Positions 38,062-47,900 of a stretch of DNA of 48,760 nt are shown here, piece after piece (position 1 is the stretch's first letter; each line of letters opens with the position of its first letter). The notes beneath the pieces are model-generated. The model saw only the letters and a list, made by a program, of their open reading frames with translations, was not told the DNA's origin and searched no databases. The translations under genes were made by a program, and so were the position numbers. Origin of the DNA: Micromonospora rosaria (lineage in GTDB: Bacteria > Actinomycetota > Actinomycetes > Mycobacteriales > Micromonosporaceae); the NCBI RefSeq assembly GCF_001567585.1, contig NZ_LRQV01000043.1:1-48760 (forward strand), in the 5' to 3' direction.

Positions 38062-41000
38062 GGTGCTGACCGGCACCGGGCCGGTGAACGCGGAACTGCC
38101 CACGACGTTGTACGACCGGACCCGGTAGAAGTAGGTCACCCCCCGGGTCAGGCCGCTGTTGGTGAAGCCGCGCCCGGTGACGGTGAAGGTGGCGAGTTCC
38201 CGGGTGAACCGGGCGTCGGTGGCCCGCTGCACGACGAACCCGGAGCCGGGCCCGCTGGGCGTGGCGCAGGCCCAGGTCAGGATCACCGTGGCGGTGTCCG
38301 GCGCGGGCGCGCTGGCGGTGCCGGCGACGGTGTGCGGCACGCCGGGCGCCGGGGGCGTGGAGACCGTCGACACCGTCGACCAGGGTGAGGCGGCCCCGAG
38401 GTACGTGGTGCGGACCCGGTAGTAGTACGTGGTGTCCGGGGCGACGGCCTGGTCCAGGTGGTTCTCCCCGACCCCGATCGCGGTGGTGCCGGGGCCGCTG
38501 GTGAAGGTGGGGTTGGTGGCCCGCTGCACGTCGACGCCGGTGGCGAACGACCGGTTGGCCCAGCGCAGGGTGACCCGCAGCGGTGCGGCGGTGGGGACCG
38601 CCGTGACCAGCCCGGTCGGCGCGGCCATCCGGACCGCCGCCGGGACGCTGTTCGACCAGCCCGAACAGCTCGCCGCGTTCTCCGCCCGGATGCGGTAGTG
38701 GTAGGTGACCCCGGGGGTGACCGTGGCGTCGGTGTACCGGGTCGCGGTCGCGGCCACGGTCAGCGCGGTGACCCCCTCGGTGAAGGAGGGGTCGGTGGCC
38801 CGCTGCAACTGGTGGCTGGTGGCCGCCGGGTGGCTGCCGTTGCCGGTCCAGGCCAGCGCGATCGCCGGCAGCACGGTCGCGGTACCCGGGACCGGGGTGG
38901 CGGTGAGCCCCGAGGGCGCCCGGGGCGAGACCCGCAGCACCAGCGGTCGGCTGGCGCCCTGGTCCCGGTACCCGCCGAGCTGGCTGTGCCAGCGGTACTC
39001 CCAGCCCAGGTTGACCACCTGGTTGACCACCAGCGCCGGTCGGCCGTCGACCGGACTGAGGTGGGTGCCGTCGGTACGCGCCCCGGCCGGGCGCGACGGG
39101 TCGAGCAGCCGGACGCTGTCGCCGAGCTTGAACGGCAGCGGCGGGGCGACCGGCCGGACCGCCACGATCACGTCCTCCCGGGGGTTGACCCGGACGGTCT
39201 CCTTCCAGCCCAGCTCCCCGCCGTGCGGCGGGCGGACCGTGCCGTCCCAGCCGACCCGGTTGACGACCTGCACGTCACAGCCGCCGAGGTGCAGCGGCTG
39301 GGTCACCCGGCCGGTGCCCACGATCCGCCAGAACTGGGTGCCGTCGCCGGGCGCGCCGACCGGGGTCGCCGGGTCGCTGGCGAAGAGGACCTCGGTGGCC
39401 GGGTCGGCGGGGCCCAGCGGCAGGATCACCGGGGTCAGCGGCCCGGCCTGCGGGTGCCCGACGGCGAGCCGCCCGGTGAGCCGGCCGTGCCGGGCCTCGA
39501 AGACCGGCTGCACGCCCTTGACGGCCAGCGGCAGGGTGACCGGCTCGGCCCCGCCGGCCGGGGTGAAGCTGACCGTGGTGGCGTGCACCGGTACCCGGGT
39601 CTCCCGGGCGGTACGGGTGTCGAACGCCCGGTCGTACGCCGGCTGGGGCACGATCGGCGGGCGCTGGCTGGCCGCGTACGCGCCGGGCAGCCGGGCGGTC
39701 AACCGGGCCAGGTCGTACGGCCGGTCCGGCTCCCCCTGCACCCGGAACTGGAGCAGGGTACGGGTGTTCGGCCCGTACCCGGGCAGGGTCGGCGGTGGCC
39801 CGCCGACCTCGGAGCGGTCCGGCCCGCCGGTGTGGTGGTCGTACCGGGGGTCGTGGCAGGGCAGCGGGGCCGGGCAGTCGTTGTAGAGGATCAGCGTGCC
39901 GCCCGGCGCGACGCCGGAGAAGTCCACCACCACGTCGGCGCGCTCCCCGGGGGCGAGCAGCAGGGCGTGACCGTCCACGTTGAGCACCGTCGGGTCCTGC
40001 CGGTCGTACCGGTACCCGACCGGCCGGGCGGGCAGCACGACCGGGGTGGGCAGCAGCCCACCCTCGTTACCGATCTGGATCAGGTCCGGCCCGGCGGCGC
40101 GCGGATCGGGCACGCCACCGTCGCGCCCGTCCGTCGGCCAGAAGGACGGCCGGCCGGGGGCCCGGACCGCGTCCACCATCGGCACCTCACCGGCGTCGGC
40201 GTCGGCGAGGCTCCCGTCGGGCCGCCACATCGGCCCGTCCGAGGCGGCCCGGTAGAGCTGGAGGTTCAGGCTGCGGTCCGCGCAGGCGTTGAGGATCCGC
40301 AACCGGTACGCCGCCGGCCGCACCACCAGGTACGGGTAGGCACAGCCGTTGATCACCGGGGTGTCGCCGTACGCCTCGGGCACCGCCGATGGGTGCGGCA
40401 CCCCCGGCGTCAGCGGCGGCTCGTCGGGCGCGTCGACCGGGTCGTGGTGCGGATTCGCCACCGGCGCCGGTCCGCCGCCCGTGCCGCGCCCGGCCTCGGC
40501 GGTGCCGGCCTCAGGACCAGCGGCGGCGGTGCCGGTGGAGGGTGCGCCGGTGTCGACGACGCCGGTCGAGGCGGCGGCGGTGCCGGTGGAAGGTGCGGCG
40601 GCGCCCGTGGCGGGTGCGGTGGCGGTGCCGGTGGAGGTGGCCTGCTCGGCGCTGCGGGACCAGGGACCGTAGTCCCACCGGCCGGTCGGGTTGCGCCCGC
40701 AGGGGTGCTCCGGGTTCTGCCGGGGCTGGTAGACGTGCGGGTGCCAGAGGTCGCCCCGGGACCCCCACCGGTCCCGGTCCCAGGTCGGATCCTCGGCGGC
40801 GAGTTGGGCGTCGTCCGGTACGAAGGTCTTGTCCTGGACGACCAGCGGTAGCTGCTCGGCGGGGAGCACCCCGTCGGCGACCAGCGCCTCCTCGGCCGGG
40901 TCGGTGAGCAGGTACGGCGCGAGTTGCCCGGCGTACACGGTGAGCCGGGACAGGCCCAGGGTGTTGTCGTGCAGCCACATCAGCCGGCCGCTCTGCTCGT

Positions 41001-41817
41001 TCGGGAAGTACAGGGTGGTCGCCCCCGCGCCCGGCGGCGGCATGTCCGGCACGGGGGTCAACCCCACCCCGGTCGGGTACGGGGTGATCTCCCCGGCCGG
41101 CGTGATCCAGTGCAGCGGATTGCCGGCGCTGATCCAGCCGGTCTGCGCGCCGTGCAGGTGCGGTACCGCCCGGTTCTGCGGGTACGGCGCGGGGCCGTCC
41201 AGCGGGCCGACCCCCGCCCCGTCGACGGACGGGTCCACCGGGAGGAACAGCTCGCCGGCCCGCCCGGTGGGCAACTGGTTGATGAACTTGATCCGTACCG
41301 GCCGGCCGCGCCGGGCGGCGATCAGCGGCCCGTGCAGGTACGGCCGGTCCGGTGGGCTGACCGTGTTGTGGCCGGTCGGGTCGGTGCCCAGGTTGAGCTG
41401 CCGGTACCCGCGCAGCCGGGTGGTGGGCAGGTCCCGGTGCAGCCGCTGCCGGTACTCCTGCACCCCGATCTCGTAGTAGTCGCAGCCCGGGTAGCTGATG
41501 GTGTCGGGCACCGCCACCGGCAGGTGACCGCCGAGCGCGTTGCGGCCGTCCGGGCCGGGCAGCGGCAGCGCGTCGACGAACTTGCGGATGCCGGTCCCCG
41601 GTACCGGCCGGCCGGTCGGCGTCAGGGCCGGCCGGGGACTGGTGGCGAAGTTCGGCACCGGACCGAAGAGCCGGGGTACGGCGGCCGGGTCGAGGCTGCT
41701 GGCCGGGGCGGCGGCAACCGTCTCGGCGGTCCGTGCGGTCGGCACCGGATGGGGTGCCGGACCGCCCCGGACGGTGCGGTGGAGCCAGGTGGACCGGATT
41801 CTGCGGAACATGGCCAT
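38053..41817 (-). CDS. Giant multicopper-oxidase-fold protein with three FN3 domains, type 1 copper site lost
   Basis: A 1254-residue protein. Residues ~75-960 follow a CotA-like multicopper oxidase layout, and residues ~963-1254 form three fibronectin type III domains (each with a V/LQRATxxxFT strand). Some ligands are kept: HLH (220, 222), His283, His843, His944. By alignment by eye, His283-D-N285 replaces HDH, QPLHLGG (840-846) replaces HPxHxH, and WHSQ (943-946) replaces HCH. The four type 1 copper ligands appear as Gln840, Ser945, Tyr950 and Ala955. Activity as a laccase is therefore unlikely. An Ala/Thr/Gly-rich insert lies at 393-450. ATG 41817 has GGGAG upstream. No signal peptide is visible. 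Confidence 0.8.
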   Translation of the reverse strand: MAMFRRIRSTWLHRTVRGGPAPHPVPTARTAETVAAAPASSLDPAAVPRLFGPVPNFATSPRPALTPTGRPVPGTGIRKFVDALPLPGPDGRNALGGHLPVAVPDTISYPGCDYYEIGVQEYRQRLHRDLPTTRLRGYRQLNLGTDPTGHNTVSPPDRPYLHGPLIAARRGRPVRIKFINQLPTGRAGELFLPVDPSVDGAGVGPLDGPAPYPQNRAVPHLHGAQTGWISAGNPLHWITPAGEITPYPTGVGLTPVPDMPPPGAGATTLYFPNEQSGRLMWLHDNTLGLSRLTVYAGQLAPYLLTDPAEEALVADGVLPAEQLPLVVQDKTFVPDDAQLAAEDPTWDRDRWGSRGDLWHPHVYQPRQNPEHPCGRNPTGRWDYGPWSRSAEQATSTGTATAPATGAAAPSTGTAAASTGVVDTGAPSTGTAAAGPEAGTAEAGRGTGGGPAPVANPHHDPVDAPDEPPLTPGVPHPSAVPEAYGDTPVINGCAYPYLVVRPAAYRLRILNACADRSLNLQLYRAASDGPMWRPDGSLADADAGEVPMVDAVRAPGRPSFWPTDGRDGGVPDPRAAGPDLIQIGNEGGLLPTPVVLPARPVGYRYDRQDPTVLNVDGHALLLAPGERADVVVDFSGVAPGGTLILYNDCPAPLPCHDPRYDHHTGGPDRSEVGGPPPTLPGYGPNTRTLLQFRVQGEPDRPYDLARLTARLPGAYAASQRPPIVPQPAYDRAFDTRTARETRVPVHATTVSFTPAGGAEPVTLPLAVKGVQPVFEARHGRLTGRLAVGHPQAGPLTPVILPLGPADPATEVLFASDPATPVGAPGDGTQFWRIVGTGRVTQPLHLGGCDVQVVNRVGWDGTVRPPHGGELGWKETVRVNPREDVIVAVRPVAPPLPFKLGDSVRLLDPSRPAGARTDGTHLSPVDGRPALVVNQVVNLGWEYRWHSQLGGYRDQGASRPLVLRVSPRAPSGLTATPVPGTATVLPAIALAWTGNGSHPAATSHQLQRATDPSFTEGVTALTVAATATRYTDATVTPGVTYHYRIRAENAASCSGWSNSVPAAVRMAAPTGLVTAVPTAAPLRVTLRWANRSFATGVDVQRATNPTFTSGPGTTAIGVGENHLDQAVAPDTTYYYRVRTTYLGAASPWSTVSTVSTPPAPGVPHTVAGTASAPAPDTATVILTWACATPSGPGSGFVVQRATDARFTRELATFTVTGRGFTNSGLTRGVTYFYRVRSYNVVGSSAFTGPVPVSTPP

Positions 41818-42118
41818 GGCGCTCCCGGGTCGCGGCACCCGCGGCCGGACCGCCTGCGAGCGGCCGGCCCGGCGCGGTGGACTGCTGGCGAGAGGTAGTC
41901 GTTCGACAACAGGATGCGACCAATCGATGATCGGGAGGAACCACCCATTCGTCCGAATTTCCTCCCCACCCCGCCCCGCGCCCCCTCTCCCACCCCCGCG
42001 ATCGTGCAGTTCCGGCCCGGGCATATGCCGCAGATGCCGCGTCACGCGGGCGCGACGTGCACGATCGCGGGGTGGGGCGAGGTGGGGTGGGGCGAGGGGG
42101 AGGGGCAGGGGTGGGCGG
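41818..42118. other. Intergenic region with a long palindrome
   Basis: No gene is supported in these 301 bp. The left part (41890-41960) is AT-richer and includes ATTCG-TC-CGAAT (41947-41958), a small palindrome that may be a promoter/operator for the oxidase-like gene. The right part is the inverted repeat at 41994-42072 with C-rich and G-rich flanks. Confidence 0.6.
41994..42072. repeat. 79-bp inverted repeat, probable dispersed intergenic element
   Basis: CCCCGCGATCGTGCA (41994-42008) and its exact complement (42058-42072) enclose 49 bp that include GCATATGC. The outer flanks are C-rich on the left and G-rich on the right, so the pairing may continue imperfectly to about 41961-42110. The GCGATCGTGCA core resembles intergenic palindromes I have seen repeated in Micromonosporaceae; the recollection is not a search. 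Confidence 0.6.
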
Positions 42119-42910
42119 TTAGGGGGTGGGTTGGCAGGTGGGGCACCAGTAGGTGACGCGGTCGTCGAGGTCCCGCTTGTCGATGGCGGTGCCGCAGCGG
42201 CGGCAGGGCTGGGCGCGCCGGCCGTACACGTAGCTGGTCTGGCCCCGGTGCAGGGAGCCCGTGGTGCTCTGGGTCCACCGGCCCCGGTTCGCGGCGAGCA
42301 GGCGCTGGGCCAGGGTGACCGTGCCGGCGAGGTCCGGTACCGCGCCGACCGGCGTCCACGGGGAGAGGCCGCGCAGGAACAGCACCTCGCACTTGTAGAG
42401 GTTGCCCACCCCGGCCAGGTTCCGCTGGTCCAGCAGTGCCTCGCCGATGGTGACCTCCGGCCGGGCGGCCAGCCGGCGGACCGCCTCGGCCGGGTCCCAG
42501 TCCGCGCCGAGCAGGTCCGGGCCGAGGTGGCCGACGAGGGTCGCCTCGGCGTCGGTCGGGACCAGGGCCACCTCGTGCAGGTGGTACCCGACCGCCACCG
42601 CCGCCGGGCTGCGCAGCACCACCCGGATCAGGTGCGCCGGGCGGGCCGTCCAGCGCTCCCCCGGGGCGTACGCCCGCCAGGTGCCCTCCATCCGCAGGTG
42701 CGAGTGCAGGGTACGGCGGGACCCGCCGTCGGGCCCGGCCAGCCGCAGCAGCAGGTGCTTGCCCCGGCTGGCCGACTCGCGCACGGTCCACCCGGCCAGG
42801 TCGACGGTGGCCAGGCCGGGCACTCGGAAGTCGCTGCCGGTCAGCCGGGCCCCGGCCAGCGCCCGGTGCAGGACGCGGGCGGTGTTCCAGACGGTGTCAC
42901 CCTCGGGCAC
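42119..42910 (-). CDS. nei: Nei/Fpg family DNA glycosylase (endonuclease VIII-like)
   Basis: A 263-residue DNA glycosylase/AP lyase of the Fpg/Nei family. The N-terminal catalytic PEGDTVW replaces the PE(L)PEV of Fpg, as in mycobacterial Nei2. The H2TH domain carries NLAGVGNLYKCE, and a C-terminal zinc finger shows CRRCG...CPTC. It excises oxidised pyrimidines and nicks the strand. GTG 42910 follows CAGGAT by 6 nt, a possible leaderless start. It lies beside Lhr helicase two genes upstream, another repair-linked gene. Confidence 0.92.
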   Translation of the reverse strand: MPEGDTVWNTARVLHRALAGARLTGSDFRVPGLATVDLAGWTVRESASRGKHLLLRLAGPDGGSRRTLHSHLRMEGTWRAYAPGERWTARPAHLIRVVLRSPAAVAVGYHLHEVALVPTDAEATLVGHLGPDLLGADWDPAEAVRRLAARPEVTIGEALLDQRNLAGVGNLYKCEVLFLRGLSPWTPVGAVPDLAGTVTLAQRLLAANRGRWTQSTTGSLHRGQTSYVYGRRAQPCRRCGTAIDKRDLDDRVTYWCPTCQPTP

Positions 42911-42937
42911 CCCACCATCCTGCCCCGCCGGGTCGGG

Positions 42938-43180
42938 TCAGGGGCGTTCCTCCGGGCGTGGCGGGCGGACCATGTCCTGGTACCGGGGGTGGCTGGCGCC
43001 GTAGACGGCGTAGTTGAGGCGCGCGTGCGACAGGCTCAGGTCACCGTTGGGGCCGCCCCGCACCACGTCCGCGTCGGCGTCCGCCTGGCCGTCGTCGGTC
43101 CAGAAGCAGACCGGGCAGGTGCCACCGCCGGTCAGACAGGCGCAACAGGGACAGACCGCCGGAACCCATTGATCACCCAC
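42938..43180 (-). CDS. Cysteine-rich CPCC family protein
   Basis: An 80-residue protein with the CPCC signature: VCPCCACLTGGGTCPVCFWTDDG, followed by RGGPNGDLSLSHARLNYAVYGAS, as in the Cys_rich_CPCC family. The cysteines probably bind zinc; function is unknown. The start is uncertain: GTG 43180 has AATGCT 6 nt upstream, while the open frame continues to GTG 43219 through poorly coding sequence. It precedes nei by 28 nt in the same direction and may be co-transcribed. Confidence 0.8.
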   Translation of the reverse strand: MGDQWVPAVCPCCACLTGGGTCPVCFWTDDGQADADADVVRGGPNGDLSLSHARLNYAVYGASHPRYQDMVRPPRPEERP

Positions 43181-43286
43181 CGGGGCAGCATTCCACACCG
43201 CCGAACCGGACAGGAGCACGGGAGCGTACCGATTCCGCCACTCGGTGCTGTCGTTTTCCGGTCTTGCCGCCGGTCCGTCCGCCCGC

Positions 43287-44078
43287 TCAGCGCGCTCGTC
43301 CGGCGACCGTCAGCAGATCGCCGGGGCGGACCGTCAGCAGGTCCACCGCCCGTCCACCGTTCACCGCGACCGCGACCCGACCGGCCGAGTCCACGTGGAC
43401 CACCAGGGCACCCGGGGCCGCGTCGCCGAAGGTACGGCCGCGTACCGCCGGGTGACCGGCGACGGTGAGCTGGTCGGGGAGCGGGTCGAGCAGCGCCGCC
43501 GGGGCGGCCAGTTGCACGTTGCCGAAGTGGTCCACGGTGGACACCTCGGCGGTCAGCGCGCCGTCGACCACCCGTACCGTCGGGGTGGGCAGCCGGACCA
43601 GGCTCTCCGGGTCGACCGCCGGGCCGGCCCCGGCCAGCGCGGACCCGGTGGCCAGCCGGGCCGCCACCGGGGCGAAGACGTCACGCCCGTGGAAGGTGCG
43701 GGACACCTCGGGGGCCAGCCAGTCCGGGGCGGTCAGCTCGACCGCCGCCCGGATCCCGCCCAGCGCCTCGGCCGCCTCGACCAGCAGGCCGTTGTCCGGG
43801 CCGACCAGCAATCCACCGGGGGTGGCCAGCCCGACGCCGCGCCGGGTCCCGCCGACGCCGGGATCGACCACCGCCACGTGCACCCCCCACGGCAGGTACG
43901 GCACGGTCTGGGCGAGCACCGCCGCGCCCCGGCGGACGTCGGCCGGCGGGACCAGATGGGTCACGTCGATCACCCGCGCCTGCGGGGCGTACCGGGCGAT
44001 CATCCCGTGGCACGCGGCCACGAAACCGTCCGCGAGGCCGTAGTCGGTGGTCAACGAGATCCAGCAGGGCTCCGCCAT
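43287..44078 (-). CDS. SAM hydroxide adenosyltransferase (DUF62, SAM hydrolase)
   Basis: A 263-residue member of the SAM hydrolase/halogenase family. Visible motifs are TTDYGLADGFVAACHG, VVDPGVGGTRRG, PDNGLL and FHGRDVFAPVAA, which contains the Arg and His of the hydrolase D-R-H set. The family hydrolyses SAM to adenosine and methionine; the chlorinase SalL and fluorinase are close relatives. I see no halogenase-specific loop, so a hydrolase is expected. TAGCCT 6 nt before ATG 44078 suggests a leaderless mRNA. It is divergent from the lipoprotein gene. Confidence 0.88.
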   Translation of the reverse strand: MAEPCWISLTTDYGLADGFVAACHGMIARYAPQARVIDVTHLVPPADVRRGAAVLAQTVPYLPWGVHVAVVDPGVGGTRRGVGLATPGGLLVGPDNGLLVEAAEALGGIRAAVELTAPDWLAPEVSRTFHGRDVFAPVAARLATGSALAGAGPAVDPESLVRLPTPTVRVVDGALTAEVSTVDHFGNVQLAAPAALLDPLPDQLTVAGHPAVRGRTFGDAAPGALVVHVDSAGRVAVAVNGGRAVDLLTVRPGDLLTVAGRAR

Positions 44079-44212
44079 GCCGGTAGGCTAGCCGCCCGGA
44101 ATCCGCGTCGCCGGGAGGTCCGGCGTGGACCGGACGCGGTGACGGTTGTGCGACACCCGCGCTGGCCGACCGGCCGGTGCCGGGCCCGCCCCGGCGGGGG
44201 CAGACTGCCGGG

Positions 44213-44857
44213 GTGACCCGTCGCATTCGGACCGTCCCCGCCGTCGCGGCGCTCGTCGCGTTGCTCGCCGCGACCGTCGCCTGCGCGGACTCCCGGGGCC
44301 GCCCCGAGGCCGGCCCGACGCCGCCCGCCCCGTCCGCTCCGGCCCCCTCCGGGCCACCGGTCGGTACCGCCCCGGCTCCCACCGCGCCACCGGCCACCGG
44401 CGTCCCGTCCGGCGGTGTCCCGGTACCCGCGCCCACCGGCACCGCGCCGACCACCGCGCCGGCTGCACCGCCGGCCGCGCCGCCGGAGCCCGAGAGGTCG
44501 ACGGAACGCCGCCCGAGCACCCTGCCCCCGGTGCAGCTTCCGCCCCGGCCCAGCGCGGCGCCGGGCGCGCGGGAGGTCGTCGCGGCGTTCCGGGCGGCCG
44601 GGCTGCGGGTGCCCAACCCCCGGGACCGTTCCGTCGACTGTGGACCGGACGGGGACGGGCTGGGCTGCTCCGAGCTGATCGCCACCGACGCGGTGACGGT
44701 GTACGTCTTCCCGGACGAGACGAGCGCCGGGGACATGGCCGACGTCTGGAGCGGGGCCTCGTACCGGCGGGGCAGCGTGGTGCTGAACTACCTGGAGGCG
44801 CGGACCCCGGCCGCCGACCGGCCGAAGTACGAGCGCGTCCTGGCCGGACTGCGCTGA
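44213..44857 (+). CDS. Proline-rich putative lipoprotein
   Basis: A 214-residue protein. The N-terminus is basic (MTRRIRTVP), then hydrophobic, ending in a lipobox-like LLAATVAC (Thr at -3 is unusual). About 85 residues of Pro/Ala/Thr-rich linker follow, then a ~90-residue folded domain with two cysteines (VDCGPDGDGLGC) that may form a disulfide. Function is unknown. GTG 44213 follows CAGACT by 6 nt. An 18-bp repeat covers its stop codon. Confidence 0.75.
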   Translation: MTRRIRTVPAVAALVALLAATVACADSRGRPEAGPTPPAPSAPAPSGPPVGTAPAPTAPPATGVPSGGVPVPAPTGTAPTTAPAAPPAAPPEPERSTERRPSTLPPVQLPPRPSAAPGAREVVAAFRAAGLRVPNPRDRSVDCGPDGDGLGCSELIATDAVTVYVFPDETSAGDMADVWSGASYRRGSVVLNYLEARTPAADRPKYERVLAGLR

Positions 44858-44902
44858 CCCGATCCCCTGCGCTGATCCGACTTCCTGCGCTGATCCGCGT
44901 CC
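44849..44902. repeat. 18-bp tandem repeat across the lipoprotein stop
   Basis: CTGCGCTGA followed by CCG-rich sequence repeats at 44849, 44867 and 44885. Each unit contains an in-frame TGA, so the stop is triplicated. The last copy is partly diverged. Confidence 0.85.
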
Positions 44903-44998
44903 CGGCCGGCCCGCCGGGTGCACCGCGCCGGGTGGCCCGGGTCACCGGGGCGGCGGCCCGAGGCGACCGGCCGAGGGGAGGCCCGGCCGGACCGGGGG

Positions 44999-47900
44999 TC
45001 AGCCGCGCAGCCGTAGCCCGCGGGGGGTGGCCCGGAACCCGGCGGCCGTGAGCGCGTCGCGCAGCGGCGAGGAGCGCACCGACCCCCCGTCGGCCCGTTC
45101 CACCGACAGCGCCCCCAGCGCCCCGGCGTGCACCGCGTCGGCCAGCGCCTTGCCCGCCGCCGCCAGCGCCTCCGGGTCGTCGGTGAAGGAGAGCAGGGTC
45201 CGGCCACCCCGCTCGACGTAGAGCGCCAAATCGCCGCCGACCAGCACCACCAAGGCCCCCGCCTTGCGGCCGGCGCGGTGGCCGGTGGCCGGGGCGGCGT
45301 CGTCGCCGGAGTCGAGGACCCGGTCCGGCCAGGGCAGCGCCGCGCCGTACGGGTTGGCCGGGTCGGTCGCCGCCAGGACCAGGGCGGGGCCGCCGCGCGC
45401 CCGGCCGTCGAGGGTCTCGGCCACCGCGCGGATCCGGTCCACCGCCCCCGGTACGGCGAACTGGGCCGCGCCCAGCCCCTCCACGAAGTACCCGCGCCGG
45501 GCCGCGCCGCGCTCCTCCAGGGCGGACAGCACCGGGTACACCGCCGCGAACCCGCCGGGCACCTGCTCGGCCACGACCGCGCCCCGGGTGACGATGCCGT
45601 GCCGGTCCAGCAGCAGGTCGGCCAGGGCGGCGGCCCGCCGGGTCGGATCGGTGTCCCGCTCCGGCAGCCGGGACCAGCGCCCGGCCACGGTCGGCGGCCC
45701 GCCCCGGGTGGGCAGCGCCACCCGACCGGGCCGCCGGTACCGGGTGCGCGGGGCGGTCGGGCGGGCCCGGTGGGCGCCCCCGCCGCCGAGTCGGGCCCGC
45801 AGCGGGGCCAGGGTGTCGTTGGTGAGGTACCCGGCCCAGACCAGGTCCCACAGGGCGGCGACCAGCGCCGCGTCGTCGGTGACCCCGGCCATGGCCGCCC
45901 CGCTGGCGGCCCCGGCCATAGCCGCCCTGTCGGTGTCACCGACCCTGGCCGCCCTGTCGGTGTCACCGGCTTTGGCCGCCCTGTCGGTGTCACCGACCAG
46001 GCCTGCCCTGCCGCTGGCGGCGACCCGGTCGGCCAGTGTGCGGAAGAACAGCGCCTGCCCGTCGGCGAGGGCGTCGAGCACCGCGTCGTGCAGCGGAGTC
46101 CGGGCCAGCGCCTCGTCCGGTGGGGGGAGCAGCAGCGGCGCGGCGTCGGCGTACGCCAGGGTGACCCAGCCGTCCCCACCGCTGATCGCCCCGGCACCGG
46201 CCCAGACCACCTCCCCGCTGGCGCACAGCTCGTCGAGCTGGCCGGGGGAGTAGTCGGCGACCCGGGCCGGCAGGACCAGCCGTTCCAGGGCGGAGGCGGG
46301 CACCGCCACCCCCTGCACCTGCTCCACCGCCGCCGCCAGCGCCTCCACCCCGCGCGCCGCGGCGCCCACCTGCTGCCAGCGGGGCAGGAAGCTGGCCAGC
46401 ACGGCCGGCGGCACCGGCTCGATCTCCCGGCGCAGCGCGGCCAGGGAGCGTCGCCGCAGCAGCCGCAGCACCTCCGCGTCGCACCACTGGGTGCCCACGC
46501 CGTCGGGGGTGAACTCGCCGGAGACCACCCGCCCGGTGGCGGCCAGCCGGCGCAGCGCCTGCTCCACCACGAAGACCCCGAGCCCGAACCGGGCGGCACA
46601 GGTGGCGGCGGCGAACGGCCCGTGCGTGCGGGCGTACCGGGCGACCAGGTCGCCGAGCGGGTCGGGCACCGGTTCGAGGTACGCCTCGGCGACCCCGACC
46701 GGCAGCGCCACGCCGAGGGCGTCGCGGAACCGGGCGGCGTCCTCGACGACGATCCAGCGGTCCTGGCCGGCGACCCGGATCCGCAGTACCCGGCGGGCCG
46801 CCGCCAGCTCGGCGGGCCAGGCGGCGGGCACCCCGCGCTCGGCCAGCTCGGCGTCGGAGAGGTCACCGACCACCCGGAGCAGCTCCACCACGTCCTCGGC
46901 GTCGCGCGGCCGGCGCTGGTCGGTCAGCCAGCGCAGCTGCCGATCGCTCTCGGCGAGCACCGCCGGGTCGAGCAGCTCCCGCAGGTCGACCCGGCCCAGC
47001 AGCTCGCCGAGCAGGGCCGAGTCCAGCGCCAGGGCGGCGGCCCGCCGTTCGGCGAGGGGGGCGTCACCCTCGTAGAGGAACACCCCGACGTACCCGAACA
47101 GCAGCGAGCGGGCGAACGGTGAGGGCCGCTCGGTGGACACCTCCACCAGGCGCACCCGGCGGCCGGCCAGGTCCCGCATGAGCTGGGCGAGGGCGGGCTG
47201 GTCGAAGACGTCCTGGAGACACTCCCGGGCGGCCTCCAGGGTGACCGGGAAGTCGGCGTACTCCCGGGCGACGTCGAGCAGTTGGGCGGCGCGTTGCCGC
47301 TGCTGCCAGAGCGGCTGGCGGCGGCGCGGGTCCCGGCGGGGCAGCAGCAGCGACCGGGCGGCGCACTCCCGGAACCGGGCGGCGAAGAGCGCGGAGGTGC
47401 CGACGGACTCCTCGACGAGCTGGGCGATCTCGTCGGGGTCGAAGGCGACCACGTCGGCGCCGGGCGGCTCGTCGGCGGTGTCCGGCAGCCGGATGACGAT
47501 GCCGTCGTCGGAGGGGAGCACCTGGGCGTCCACCCCGTACCGCTCGGCGAGCCGGCGGCCGATGGCCAGCGCCCAGGGCGCGTTGACCCGCGCGCCGAGC
47601 AGGCTGTGCACGGCCAGCCGCCAGTCGCCCAGCTCGTCGCGGAACCGCTCCACCACGACCGTCCGGTCGTCCGGCAGGGAGCGGGTGGCGGCCTGCTGTT
47701 CCCGCAGGTACGCCAGCAGGTTGCCGGCGGCCCAGTCGTTCAGCCCGCCGGCGCGCAGCGCAGCCACCGCCGTGGCGTCGTCCTGCCGCAGCAGGGCCCG
47801 GACCCGGGCCCCGATGGCCCGGCCCAGCTCCACCGGCCGGCCGGCGTTGTCGCCCTTCCAGAACGGCATCCGGGCGGCCTGGCCGGGGGCCGGCGAGACG

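Noticed and set aside
43287..44078. Fluorinase or chlorinase identity for the SAM hydrolase gene
   Set aside because: The FHGRD hydrolase motif is present and no halogenase-specific loop or biosynthetic neighbours are seen.
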